NCBI GenBank assembly: GCA_032718475.1
Contig: JAUCBJ010000363.1
Coordinates: 1 to 41,694, forward strand
Direction: 5' to 3'
Source of the DNA: Nemertoderma westbladi
Taxonomy: Eukaryota > Xenacoelomorpha > Nemertodermatida > Nemertodermatidae
DNA: 41,694 nt
The translations under genes and the position numbers were made by a program. The notes under the pieces were generated by a model. It ran no database searches and had not been told where the DNA came from. It was given only the letters and a program-made list of their open reading frames with translations. This document shows, piece by piece, positions 26,801 through 36,626 of the stretch; position 1 is the stretch's first letter, and the number at the start of each line of letters is the position of its first letter.

Positions 26801-28925
26801 GGCTACAGTAAAGCCGTGTAGTAAACGGATCGCTCATTAACTTACCGACTACAGTAAAGTCGTGTAGTAAACGGATCGCTCGTTAACTTACCGGCTACAG
26901 TAAAGTCGTGTAGTAAACGGATCGCTCGTTAACTTACCGGCTACAGTAAAGCCGTGTAGTAAACGGATCGCTCGTTAACTTACCGGCTACAGTAAAGTCG
27001 TGTAGTAAACGGATCGCTCGTTAACTTACCGGCTACAGTAAAGTCGTGTAGTAAACGGATCGCTCGTTAACTTACCGGCTACAGTAAAGTCGTGTAGTAA
27101 ACGGATCGCTCGTTAACTTACCGGCTACAGTAAAGCCGTGTAGTAAACGGATCGCTCGTTAACTTACCGGCTACAGTAAAGTCGTGTAGTAAACGGATCG
27201 CTCGGTAACTTACCGGCTACAGTAAAGTCGTGTAGTAAACGGATCGCTCGTTAACTTACCGGCTACAGTAAAGCCGTGTAGTAAACGGATCGCTCGTTAA
27301 CTTACCGGCTACAGTAAAGTCGTGTAGTAAACGGATCGCTCGGTAACTTACCGGCTACAGTAAAGTCGTGTAGTAAACGGATCGCTCGTTAACTTACCGG
27401 CTACAGTAAAGTCGTGTAGTAAACGGATCGCTCGTTAACTTACCGGCTACAGTAAAGTCGTGTAGTAAACGGATCGCTCATTAACTTACCGGCTACAGTA
27501 AAGCCGTGTAGTAAACGGATCGCTTGTTAACTTACCGGCTACAGTAAAGCCGTGTAGTAAACGGATCGCTCGTTAACTTACCGGCTACAGTAAAGCCGTG
27601 TAGTAAACGGATCGCTCATTAACTTACCGGTAAAGCCGTGTAGTAAACGGATCGCTCATTAACTTACCGGCTACAGTAAAGCCGTGTAGTAAACGGATCG
27701 CTTGTTAACTTACCGGCTACAGTAAAGCCGTGTAGTAAACGGATCGCTCGTTAACTTACCGGCTACAGTAAAGCCGTGTAGTAAACGGATCGCTCATTAA
27801 CTTACCGGTAAAGCCGTGTAGTAAACGGATCGCTCGTTAACTTACCGGCTACAGTAAAGCCGTGTAGTAAACGGATCGCTCATTAACTTACCGGTAAAGC
27901 CGTGTAGTAAACGGATCGCTCATTAACTTACCGACTACAGTAAAGTCGTGTAGTAAACGGATCGCTCGTTAACTTACCGGCTACAGTAAAGCCGTGTAGT
28001 AAACGGATCGCTCATTAACTTACCGACTACAGTAAAGTCGTGTAGTAAACGGATCGCTCGTTAACTTACCGGCTACAGTAAAGCCGTGTAGTAAACGGAT
28101 CGCTCGTTAACTTACCGGTAAAGCCGTGTAGTAAACGGATCGCTCGTTAACTTACCGGCTACAGTAAAGCCGTGTAGTAAACGGATCGCTCATTAACTTA
28201 CCGGTAAAGCCGTGTAGTAAACGGATCGCTCATTAACTTACCGACTACAGTAAAGTCGTGTAGTAAACGGATCGCTCGTTAACTTACCGGCTACAGTAAA
28301 GCCGTGTAGTAAACGGATCGCTCATTAACTTACCGACTACAGTAAAGTCGTGTAGTAAACGGATCGCTCATTAACTTACCGACTACAGTAAAGTCGTGTA
28401 GTAAACGGATCGCTCATTAACTTACCGACTACAGTAAAGTCGTGTAGTAAACGGATCGCTCGTTAACTTACCGGCTACAGTAAAGTCGTGTAGTAAACGG
28501 ATCGCTCGTTAACTTACCGGCTACAGTAAAGCCGTGTAGTAAACGGATCGCTCGTTAACTTACCGGCTACAGTAAAGTCGTGTAGTAAACGGATCGCTCG
28601 TTAACTTACCGGCTACAGTAAAGTCGTGTAGTAAACGGATCGCTCGTTAACTTACCGGCTACAGTAAAGTCGTGTAGTAAACGGATCGCTCGTTAACTTA
28701 CCGGCTACAGTAAAGCCGTGTAGTAAACGGATCGCTCGTTAACTTACCGGCTACAGTAAAGCCGTGTAGTAAACGGATCGCTCGTTAACTTACCGGCTAC
28801 AGTAAAGTCGTGTAGTAAACGGATCGCTCGTTAACTTACCGGCTACAGTAAAGTCGTGTAGTAAACGGATCGCTCGTTAACTTACCGGCTACAGTAAAGC
28901 CGTGTAGTAAACGGATCGCTCGTTA

Positions 28926-28931
28926 ACTTAC
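28926..28931 (-). other. 5' splice site of RBM25 exon C (first of the repeated donors)
   Basis: The minus strand reads GCCG|GTAAGT, a near-perfect match to the U1 snRNA complement. It is the donor that joins in phase to exon D. The same hexamer recurs about every 46 bp for the next 24.7 kb downstream. Confidence 0.9.
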
Positions 28932-29067
28932 CGGCTACAGTAAAGTCGTGTAGCAAACGGATCGCTCGTAGAGACGCCTCGGGATCGGCGTATTCGCAGA
29001 ACCCGAATGCTTGGAGTTTACCATTGGCGCCCTGGACGCGTTTCCAATTCAATACGTAACCGCAAGT
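28932..29067 (-). CDS. RBM25: RBM25 exon C: RRM core with RNP1
   Basis: A 136-bp exon after acceptor tttcgcttag, entering in phase 0 and leaving in phase 1. It reads TCGYVLNWKRVQGANGKLQ followed by AFGFCEYADPEASLRAIR and LLHDFTVAG. This matches the RBM25 RRM closely (human: KCGLVLSWKRVQGASGKLQ, then AFGFCEY). The RNP1 motif LQAFGFCEY is intact, so RNA binding should be retained. The exon's last 37 nt are the template-like sequence of the adjacent satellite: from CGAGCGATCCG onward the exon is identical to a monomer apart from TTG for TTA, and it is followed at once by further monomers. A plus-strand open frame at 29011-29202 is antisense noise over this exon. Confidence 0.95.
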
Positions 29068-29515
29068 CTAAGCGAAATACATAATGTAAATGAAATAATT
29101 AATTTATACCAAGTTAATATTAATCGATATGTAAAAATAATAAAAGCTAGTCTTATAACACATAACAACGTTATGTTTTTATTTAGAACGCCTTTGCTTT
29201 AGTTTAGTTCACTTCAATGTATGTATGCATAAACGACACACAAAATCAATTGAGAAAAATGCTCGAGGTTTATCCAAATTTACCATTATCGCAATAGAAA
29301 CAAGTTAAAGTGTCACCTACGCTACACATAGCTGGTCATTGTATGGAAACAATTTTGGTCTAATTCGAACGACAATTTTTTTGTAATTCGTTAACATCAA
29401 ACCAATCCTACAACTAAATCGCAAATCGTGGATTCCTTATTGCCATCGTATGTCACAATTATGAAACTCAGACTCTCATCCCTAATATTAGACGTATTTA
29501 GACGAGAGGACTTAC
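29068..29515 (-). other. RBM25: RBM25 intron B-C (448 bp)
   Basis: AT-rich intron with donor GTAAGTCC (29515-29508) and acceptor tttcgcttag. It has ordinary size and composition and contains no repeats, which contrasts with the next intron. Confidence 0.88.
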
Positions 29516-29715
29516 ATTTAGCATCTGTCGTATCATTCCATCTGGGGCGACGTCGGATATGTTACCAACGAACACGGTGGTAGCGGGTTTCTCGATACCC
29601 CCGTTACGGTGTTCGTCTCCACGGGTGGGCATCATTGGTCGAGGTAAAGACATCATTGGTGGGGGCATACGGGGCGGAGGGCCCATCCCCATTGGCATAC
29701 CCATTCTGTGCTGAG
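29516..29715 (-). CDS. RBM25: RBM25 exon B: Met/Pro-rich linker and start of the RRM with RNP2
   Basis: A 200-bp exon after acceptor ttctccctttactttag, entered in phase 1 and left in phase 0 at AAT|GTAAGT. It encodes a Met/Pro/Arg-rich segment (MGMPMGMGPPPRMPPPMM), then KPATTVFVGNIS, in which VFVGNI is the RNP2 strand, then DVAPDGMIRQMLN. Human RBM25 has TTTVFVGNISEKASDMLIRQ at this place, so the register is clear. The intron cuts the RRM between helix 1 and strand 2. Phases agree with exons A and C. Confidence 0.95.
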
Positions 29716-30166
29716 CTAAAGTAAAGGGAGAAAATTGTTAACTGGGTTAAACACATTGGTATAGTTTAACAGGTATACTCATTGGTTCAACATATGACTT
29801 AACACATTGGTTCATTTAACATACATAATAAGGTTTCAGGATAAAGGTCTTCGCATCCTCTGAGTTCAGTGGTTCATATAATTCCATCTGACTTTTTTTT
29901 TTCTAGGAAAAATGTTCTTCTAAATTCTTCTCTAACCGGGCTGCCGGGATACGGTGCAGAACGAAAATTACAAATAGTTATTTTCGGTATTCACGTGGGG
30001 CTGAAAAGTAACCATTCGCTTGTCTGAGTAACAGACAGCAGATAGTCCTGTAGTAGTGTAGTCTAGTATTGTAACTAGTAGGCCTATAGTCCAGTAGTCT
30101 GATAGTATAGTACAGTAATACAATACTGTAGGCCTACGGTAGGCCTACCGTAATAAATTACCGTAC
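29716..30166 (-). other. RBM25: RBM25 intron A-B (451 bp) with palindrome near the donor
   Basis: Donor G|GTACGG (30166-30161) and a pyrimidine-rich acceptor. A perfect 18-bp palindrome centred on taggccta spans 30135-30152, nine bases inside the intron from the donor hexamer. It could fold into a hairpin in the pre-mRNA, although such taggcct palindromes are common in this region. Confidence 0.8.
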
Positions 30167-30379
30167 CATGTTGCTGTTGTTGCATGGCCATCATTTGATT
30201 TGGCATTCCTGTATTGGGGGGCATTGGCATCATGCTATACCCGTATCCTCCACCACCCATCATTTGACCCATCATCGGCCGGTGTTGCTGACCCATAACA
30301 GGCCGCTGTGGTTGACCCATCATTGAGCCAGGCTGTTGTCCCATGTTCATGTTCATCATCCTGTCTTCCTTATACCAAA
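30167..30379 (-). CDS. RBM25: RBM25 exon A: Met/Gln/Gly-rich N-terminus
   Basis: The 3' end is set by CATG|GTACGG, leaving phase 1 and joining in frame to exon B. The protein is low complexity: MMNMNMGQQPGSMMGQPQ, RPMMGQMMGGGGYGYSMM and a Q4 tract. RBM25 orthologues have a Pro/Met-rich, poorly conserved N-terminus before the RRM, so the assignment rests on linkage and splice phase. The 5' edge at 30379 assumes acceptor tgctaatttggcag; a closer AG just before the first ATG pair (ATGATGAAC) is possible. The likely start codon is that ATG pair at about 30356, with an upstream non-coding exon outside or in the repeat-rich DNA to the right. An ATG further upstream lies on the intron side of the acceptor. 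Confidence 0.82.
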
Positions 30380-31589
30380 CTGCCAAATTAGCAGACTAGG
30401 AGGATATACAGTTATTTATACTATACTGTTATAGTAGGCCTATACCGATACCGGTAGGCCTAGACTAGAATTTCTCTGCTCTGGTTTACTGGCTGATTGG
30501 TTTAAAATTTAAATAAATACCGGTCAGCTGGTACAGAAACATGTACTGATCTGACTGACATGACTGATGTATGGGGACTGACTGACTGACTGACTGACTG
30601 ATGGATACCGGCAGACCGGTATACTGGACTGGCATGACTGGTATACTGGTATAGACATAAATACTGAAATAGGCCTACATAAATATAGGCCTAGGCCTAG
30701 GCAGCTAGGGGTACCGGTATATCTGTATATTGGTAATACCGCCGGTTTCACACCTACTGACCCAGACTGGAATCCATACATACTGACATAGGCCAGTAGG
30801 CTGTAGGCCTACTTAATCCATACATACTTTACAATAAAAGCTGAAAAGCGCGCAAATGCAGCAATGTGGCGCGTGGCGCGCTCGAAAATCGTAAAGCGCG
30901 CCGGCTCCGGCGCGTGGCGCTCCCAAAAATTCCAAAAAAAAATAAAAAAATAAAATAAAAACCGGCGCCGATTTGTTGGTTGATCAATTTTACGGAAGTG
31001 CCTTAAAAATTGCATTACCGGTCAGCCGGTAGGCTACCGGTAGCTCTTTAAAAATTTGTATATTGTATGGTTACTGCTGCAGTGCTGTACGTACAGGGAC
31101 AGATAGGCCTACAGGCTACAGCCTGACAGCCAGACAGCAATACCAGAGTAGGCCTACTGAGTACTGACTCTCTGACTCTGACATTGGCAGACTGGTTACA
31201 CTCCTTCAAAATTTAAATTGCATTGGAGCGGCGCTCTTCAAAATTGTTTCTATGTGCGGCGCGCTTAAAACAGTAAAAATTTCGTTGAGGGTGGAGGGGG
31301 GGGGGGGGGGGTTGCTTCGAAATTGCATCGGCGCGCTATCCGGCGCACTTTTTGGATGGATTCCATACAGGCTACTGAGACTGACCTAGGCCTACCGGTC
31401 AGCCGGTCTGGTCACCGGTAATGGATTATTACAGTACCGGTACCAGGCGCCAGGGTACCGTTATTACTACTACTACTACCTGACTACTACCAGACTACAG
31501 TATTCTGGTATTAGGCCAGTAGGCAGTAAGGTAGGCCTATAGGGCCTACATTCAGACATTTGACATTAGCAGATTAGGTCTGTAGGTAA
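30380..31589. other. Repeat-rich DNA, no gene: taggcct and ccggta microrepeats, (gact)n, G16
   Basis: There is no coding similarity. Short palindromic motifs taggccta and accggt recur many times. A gact tetranucleotide run occupies about 30576-30603. Two GC-rich patches with many gcgcgc words lie at about 30846-30965 and 31221-31345, and a run of 16 G is at 31296-31311. On the minus strand this would be upstream of, or intronic to, RBM25. No convincing promoter was seen. Confidence 0.6.
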
Positions 31590-33324
31590 GGTAGGACCAT
31601 GGCCTACTATATATATGGCCTAACATTAGGGCTCGATCGGAGTTGGGATTTGGCCGGAGCCGGAGCAGGAGCCGGAGTTGGACAATTTGGCCGGAGCCGG
31701 AGCAGGAGCCGGAGTTTTTCAAAAAAATTAAAAATTTAATTATTTATTAAAAAATAAATTATGCCTATGGTTATCGTTCGCCAATCGCTCATAATCAATC
31801 GTACTGTAGGTCTAATTAACTTCATAATTTATAGATTTACGAATTTTCAATTTAAAATTTTAAGTAATTAATTTAACACGGACAGACGGCCTGACGCTGA
31901 CGCTGTAGACAGGTAGAGGCAGAGAGGTGTGTACTGTAGGTAGCCTACCGTACTGCCGTACGTTTACCAGTACTGCAGTCAGGCAGTACAGTCTGACAGT
32001 ATGCTGACATGACAGCTGTAAATGGCTGCAGTGGCAGAGTGGTAGGCCTACAGTGTACAATCATAGCATTTACAATTTTTTACAGTAGGGCCTATCTGTA
32101 ATAGTCTGCTAGTCAGCCAGCTGGCCAGTACCAGTACTGCAGTACAGTCAGTCAGTCATTGACTTTAAGTAAATACTGCAGTATTATGCTTGACAGCTTG
32201 ATATTAAAGCTGTACTACTGACTACAGTACTTATAGTGTAAATAATTGTTCAGATTAGAATATGCACGAAATATAATACTTTATTAAAAAATTAACTCCG
32301 GCAATATTTTTACCGGAGCCGGAGCAGGAGCCGGAGGTGCCAAAATGGCCGGAGCCGGAGCCGGAGGCCGGAGCTCCGATCGAGCCCTACCTAACATGTT
32401 ATCGATTTGGCCTTAAAAAAGAGGCCAGTTTTTTTTTACACTATTTTGATATTTTGATATGGGGAGAGTCGGGGAGTTCTATAAATTTTTATTTGCTGCA
32501 ATTTGGTCAACGGACGTAATTGAAGTCTCCTCATTAAGCAAGATGCTAAATTTTATGGTAGCTAGTGTTTTAGATAGGTTTAGCTAGTAATTTCAACACT
32601 GGTTCCGACATCCTACTTCCCTCTATAAATTTTGTAGTAGGCCTAGCTAGTTCTTATTACTATTTGTATAGAAAATGTTCCAGAACATGTTAGCTATTCA
32701 TTTTTAAAAAAGTTATGTTCTAGAACAATTTTTTGTTCTTCTGTTACTTTTGAACATTTTTTAGAAAAAAATCTGGATTCTATTTAAAGCGCAAGGAATC
32801 GTTCTAAAACGTGTTTAAAATCAATAAAAAAAAAATAGGAAAAAAAATATTGTGAATATAATTTTTTGAAAAAAAAAATTTTGAAATTTTTTTATTGATT
32901 TAAACACGTTTTAGAACGATTCCATGCGTTTTAAATAGAATCTAGATATTTTTCTAAAAAATGTTCTAGAACAAAAAATCTAGAACGTGATTTTTTTTAA
33001 AATGAATAGCTAACATGTTCTGGAACATTTTCTATACAAATAGTAATAAGAACTAGCTACTACAAAAAATTTATAGAGGGAAGTAGGATGTCGGAACCAG
33101 TGTTGAAATTACTAGCTAAACTTATCTAAAACACTAGCTACCATAAAATTTAGCAACTTGCTTAATGAGGAGACTTCAATTACGTCCGTTGACCAAATTG
33201 CAGCAAATTAAAATTTATAGAACTCTCCCCATATCAAAATAGTGTAAAGAAAAACTGGCCTCTTTTTTTATGGCCAAATCGACAACATGTTAGGCCGTAT
33301 ATATAGTAGGCCTATAGTCCTACC
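31590..33324. mobile_element. Long foldback (palindromic) element, interrupted by a MITE
   Basis: The arms are long imperfect inverted repeats. The left arm starts at ggtaggac (31590), is split by the nested element 31627-32389, and resumes to about 32835. The right arm runs from about 32886 to gtcctacc at 33324. The loop of about 50 bp is A/T-rich. After removing the nested insertion and one target-site copy the element is about 960 bp, and the two arms pair over most of their length with few mismatches. It encodes nothing. It looks like a foldback-type DNA transposon or MITE. No clear target duplication was found at its outer ends. Confidence 0.85.
31627..32389. mobile_element. Non-autonomous hAT-like MITE with 8-bp target duplication
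   Basis: A 763-bp element with perfect 16-bp terminal inverted repeats beginning tagggctcgatcgg (31627-31642 and 32374-32389). It is flanked by an exact 8-bp duplication, cctaacat, at 31619-31626 and 32390-32397. An 8-bp target duplication and TAGGG-type ends are typical of the hAT superfamily. Inside both ends are ccggagccggagcagg repeats in direct orientation. There is no transposase frame. It inserted into the left arm of the foldback element, so it is the younger of the two. Confidence 0.88.
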
Positions 33325-33394
33325 AGTATACAGGCTGACAACAACCGGCAGACAGGTTAACTTAGGCCTAAGTGTTATTTTATTCACTTTTCCT

Positions 33395-33475
33395 TTTATG
33401 ATCTTTTATAAAAGAATTTTAATTTAATTTAAATTAATTAAATTTAAATTAATTTTAATTAAAAGATCTTTTATA
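33395..33475. repeat. AT-only imperfect palindrome
   Basis: Sequence built from aattt/aaatt blocks, with agatctttta-type ends on both sides (gatcttttat on the left, aaaagatctttta on the right). It would fold into a weak hairpin. It may be the end of a small element; no function is evident. Confidence 0.5.
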
Positions 33476-33749
33476 ATATTCTACTATCTTTAAAAAAAAT
33501 TAACATATCTCAATTCTATATATTATATTATAATCGTAATTAACTCACTCAAAATCAATTCACAAAATACTTTCAGTTTTTAATAATCTGTAATAATAAT
33601 TAATAATAATTATCTGTACAGTATATTTTAGGTGTACCAAAATATGCTTTAATCTATTACAACTGCAATACTCCTTCATCACAAAAATAGTTTTCCAAAT
33701 ACAAATTAAAAATAATACATGCACAATAATTAAATTATTAACATTGTAG

Positions 33750-34310
33750 GATCCGTCACAGACACAGGCGACCATGGAATTACCTTCCGAAAACCAAGGA
33801 ATTCCAGAAATAGGGCACGGATAAACAATGGTTTCGTCTACATTACGAGTATTTTGATGTGAGTTTTTCTGACTATCGTAATCACGACCAAGCAATGGTT
33901 TCGGACTACGCCCAGAAACTGTAACATTCGTAGGTAAAGGGGCGGTAGGTATGGACCGACTCTCAAACGAACGTTGTCTCTACTAATTTTTAGGTTGCCG
34001 TTGATAGGTACAATAGATATATTCTTATCATTTATTTCAGTTACTCTATGGTCCATTAAATTTTGGTGCAAGTTTATGTATGATCAGTGCCAGGTTTGAC
34101 AGAGTGGTTTCTGGCCCAGACAATATCAAAAAAATTAATAATCTCATCTCTCACTTTACGGTTATAATTTTGTTTTTGTCTATTTTGAGAAATTAAAATA
34201 TTTCTACGAGCTAAATTCCAAACAACTGACATATGTTCACCAATTAGTTTAGCACGTTTATGAGGAGTAAATATTTGACTTTTTTGTCCTCCTTTTTTTA
34301 CGAATTGTAC
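33750..34310 (-). pseudogene. Gypsy-type retrotransposon integrase C-terminal remnant
   Basis: On the minus strand 34310-34076 reads SVVWNLARRNILISQNRQKQ followed by NYNRKVRDEI and VWARNHSVKPGT. This resembles the linker of Ty3/Gypsy integrases, where LAR.N...Q.RQK.YYDRK.R is followed by a G/DxVWxRN/KPGxS segment. After a stop and frame change, 34071-33838 continues RVTEINDKNISIVPINGNLK, the usual chromatin-facing C-terminal part. A further shift leads to GRDYDSQKNSHQNTRNVDET. Stops and at least two frameshifts show it is dead. No LTR, RT or protease was found. Confidence 0.72.
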
Positions 34311-34396
34311 GTAATGACTTTTGTTGTCCCTTTAATGACTTTTGTTGTCCTTTAATTACTTTTTATGTATGTATTTCTTCAAACTGTCAGACTGCT

Positions 34397-34600
34397 GATT
34401 TCTGGACTGTCAGACAGTTCATTTCAACATGCCTATGCCAAAACATTCAAAATTTGTCGATTTCTGGTCTGTCGGACAGTTGGTTTCACTATGCCTGTGC
34501 CAAAACATTCAAAATTCCATGATTTATAGACTATGAGATAGATTTCCATATGCGCCTGTGGTAAAAGACTCTAAATTTAATAGTTTGTGGTTGTTGTCGA
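34397..34600. repeat. 62-bp minisatellite, about 3 decaying copies
   Basis: Copies start at about 34397, 34459, 34521 and 34583 at an exact 62-bp interval. They share gatttctggactgtc and ccaaaacattcaaaatt segments that degrade towards the right. Confidence 0.8.
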
Positions 34601-34625
34601 TAATCGATTACCACATGACGTAGCA

Positions 34626-35165
34626 TAAACACTCATTTTATAGCCAAAAACAATTACCAATTGATGGAAAGGAGCAGGTTAAGGCCGGATTTTCTAACCA
34701 AAACAATAAACAGTCACTTTACCAAATGAAGGAAAGGAGCAGGTTACAGAGACTAGCCTTTCTAACCAAAACAATAAACGGTCACTTTACCAAATCAGGG
34801 AAAGGAGCGGGTTACAGAGGCGGGATTTTCTAACCAAAACAATGAACAATCACTTTACCAAATGAAGGAAAGGAGCAGGTTACATAGATGGTATTTTCTA
34901 ACCAAAACAATAAACGATAACATTACCAATTGAGAGAAAGGAGCAGGTTACAGAGGCGGGATTTCCTAACCAAAACAATAAACGATCACTTAACTAATTC
35001 AGGGAAAGGAGCAGGTTACAGAGGCGGGATTTTCTAACCAAAACAATAAACGAACACTTAACTAATTGAGGGGAAGGAGCAGGTTACAGAGGCGGGATTT
35101 TCTAACCAAAACAATAAACGCGATCATTTAACTAATTGAGGGAAAGGGGCAGGTTACAGGATTTC
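34626..35165. repeat. 68-bp minisatellite, about 7-8 copies
   Basis: The ctaaccaaaacaat motif recurs at 34694, 34762, 34830 and 34898, an exact 68-bp period, then continues with small changes to about 35165. Each unit also contains ggaaaggagcaggttacag. The array lies just beyond the 3' end of the adjacent minus-strand LINE and could be part of its 3' tail, but that is inference. Confidence 0.85.
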
Positions 35166-35223
35166 CGGGATTTTGTGGGATTTTCTACTACTAGGATCGG
35201 CATGCTGCATTGCAGCTGCATTT

Positions 35224-36626
35224 TTAAGAATGCTGTGCCGGCGTGTCAACAAAATTGCACCGCCACAACTCCCTATCACCCATGACATTTGCTAGATCAT
35301 CCGCATCTTTAAGGCCAGTGTCCTTTAAGATGCGTCTCAAGAAAGTCATGGGCTGTCCACCATGCTTATTCACTCCATGAGGCTGCCAAAGTACAAGATT
35401 ATGCACTGGCTGGTCCTCACGGCGAAAGCAATGTCCTGCAAAGCGGAGGCGATTTTGTTCTAGTGTCAAGCTTGGGGGAACCAATGAGACACCTCCAATG
35501 TTATATAGTGTCTGGTTGGAGATATGTGCATTGTACTTGACACAATGAACCCGGCGTAGCATTCTTGTGAATGTACCATCCAGAGATTTGGTGTCCTCAG
35601 CTGTTAGAGCCCAGCATGGACTCCCGTAGAGGAGTACTGGAACTACTGCTGCTCTAAATAATCGGACCTTAAGTTTCCGATTAATTCTCGGTGACTTCCA
35701 AATCCTGGAAAGCCTATTCAAGGCTGCCCATGCCTTTCCCTTACGTATTCGAAGGTCCTCACCTGACTTCCGGATCCATGATCCCAGGTAACAGAAGTCG
35801 TCCACATGCTCAAGCATACCATCATTTGAGCTTATGCTCATCTGATCAGAGACTTGCTGATGACTTTCAAAGTTAACTGTCAAAATTTTGGTCTTTCTGG
35901 AGTTAATAAAAAGACCAACACTAGAAGCAGCATGTGCTAATGAGCTGAGGAGCCGTTGGGCTCCCTCTAGTGATTCTGAGAGTACTCCTAAGTCATCATC
36001 AAAGTCTAGATCAGTTAGGTACTTGGCAGGATTTCCTCGTCTTCTGGAGCCAGTAGGTGGAGTTATCATCACCCTATCATCATTATGATGATCTAAGGAC
36101 ATGCGTAGAACATAGTCAACCACAATTATGAACAAGAATGGTGCAAGTGTGTGTCCCTGGAGGACGCCCCATGACACTTCAAATGGTTCTGTATCACCGT
36201 CAACAGTAGACACAAATGTTGTCGAACCATCGTATACTGATCTGATTGCTGCAATAATTTCACCAGGAATCCCAGATTATGAAAGTATGCTGAACATACA
36301 TGAGCGAGAGACGGAATCAAAGGCCTTGAAGAAGTCAACAAAGATAACAGCCAGATGCCTGTCTTTCTTTTTTGATAACTCTGAATGGGCTCCATGGTCC
36401 CACGACCTTTACGGAACCCATTCTGATTTCCACGGAGCAGTGTCTCAATGGGATCCCTGATGCGATTCAATATAATTCTATTGTATAGCTTTGCAGCAAT
36501 CGAGATCAATGACATTCCCCGAAAAGAACCATAGAGTGTTAGGTTGCCCTTCTTGGGAACTGGCACCAACTTATTTGTTTTCATTTCTTGTGGGACTTTT
36601 GTTGCTCGGTACATGTCTAATATGAT
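35224..36626 (-). pseudogene. Broken LINE reverse transcriptase
   Basis: On the minus strand the upstream piece carries RT fingers motifs (KTNKLVPVPKKGN, FRGMSLISIAAKLYNRIILN, NQNGFRKGRGT). A frameshift near 36380 then leads to palm motif A (VIFVDFFKAFDS), an in-frame TAA near 36280, motif B (GVLQGHTLAPFLF) and motif C (LDFDDDL). The usual FADD is FDDD here, with the two catalytic aspartates kept. The thumb and C-terminal tail follow (FAGHCFRREDQPVHNLVLW, GDRELWR), a signature of LINE-like elements common in invertebrate deuterostomes and cnidarians. It ends at a stop at 35224-35226. The 5' side is cut off at the 37-bp array. One frameshift and one stop make it non-autonomous. The clade is uncertain. 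Confidence 0.88.

Larger units (their letters stand above)
2660..28931 (-). other. RBM25: Giant RBM25 intron (26.3 kb) between exons C and D
   Basis: The intron is defined by donor GTAAGT (28931-28926) and acceptor ttgttacag (ending 2660). Both sides are phase 1 and join VAG to KKL, as RBM25 homology requires. Its first approximately 24.7 kb in transcript order are a satellite copied from its own donor region. After that come about 180 bp of unique DNA, a decayed retroelement and AT-rich sequence. The two upstream RBM25 introns are only about 450 bp each, so the size is a local expansion. Confidence 0.88.
4230..28969. repeat. 46-bp satellite derived from the RBM25 exon C 5' splice-site region, about 540 copies
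   Basis: About 24.7 kb of nearly uninterrupted head-to-tail 46-bp monomers, with a shorter variant of about 40 bp lacking ctacag (for example near 6366, 7050, 7643, 8340). Read on the minus strand, each monomer is 37 nt matching the 3' end of RBM25 exon C (cgagcgatccg...actttactgtagccg) followed by gtaagttaa, the first 9 nt of the intron. The rightmost monomer (28932-28968) is the actual exon end, distinguished by TTG where most units have TTA (tagcaaac against tagtaaac on the plus strand). Each unit thus carries a consensus 5' splice site; a minority have GTGAGT (units with aactcacc) or a destroyed GT (units with cttagcgg near 6181 and 11588). A five-base inverted repeat (ctaca/tgtag) sits just before the donor. 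At the left edge the last unit breaks off after cgatccg at 4230. No long frame is open through it, since 46 is not a multiple of three. Confidence 0.97.

Noticed and set aside
4230-28969. CRISPR-like array
   Set aside because: Units are contiguous with no unique spacers, and the genome is eukaryotic. The monomer is an exon/intron copy.
29011-29202. 63-codon plus-strand frame
   Set aside because: It overlaps RBM25 exon C in antisense and has no features of its own.
30524-31015. Minus-strand frames of 85 and 68 codons
   Set aside because: They come from gact and taggcct microrepeats and AT-rich DNA and have no recognisable domain.
32337-32519. 60-codon plus-strand frame starting PKWPEPEPEAG
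   Set aside because: It reads the ccggagc repeats at the MITE end and runs across the insertion junction.
35691-36460. Plus-strand frames across the LINE
   Set aside because: They are antisense shadows of the reverse transcriptase.
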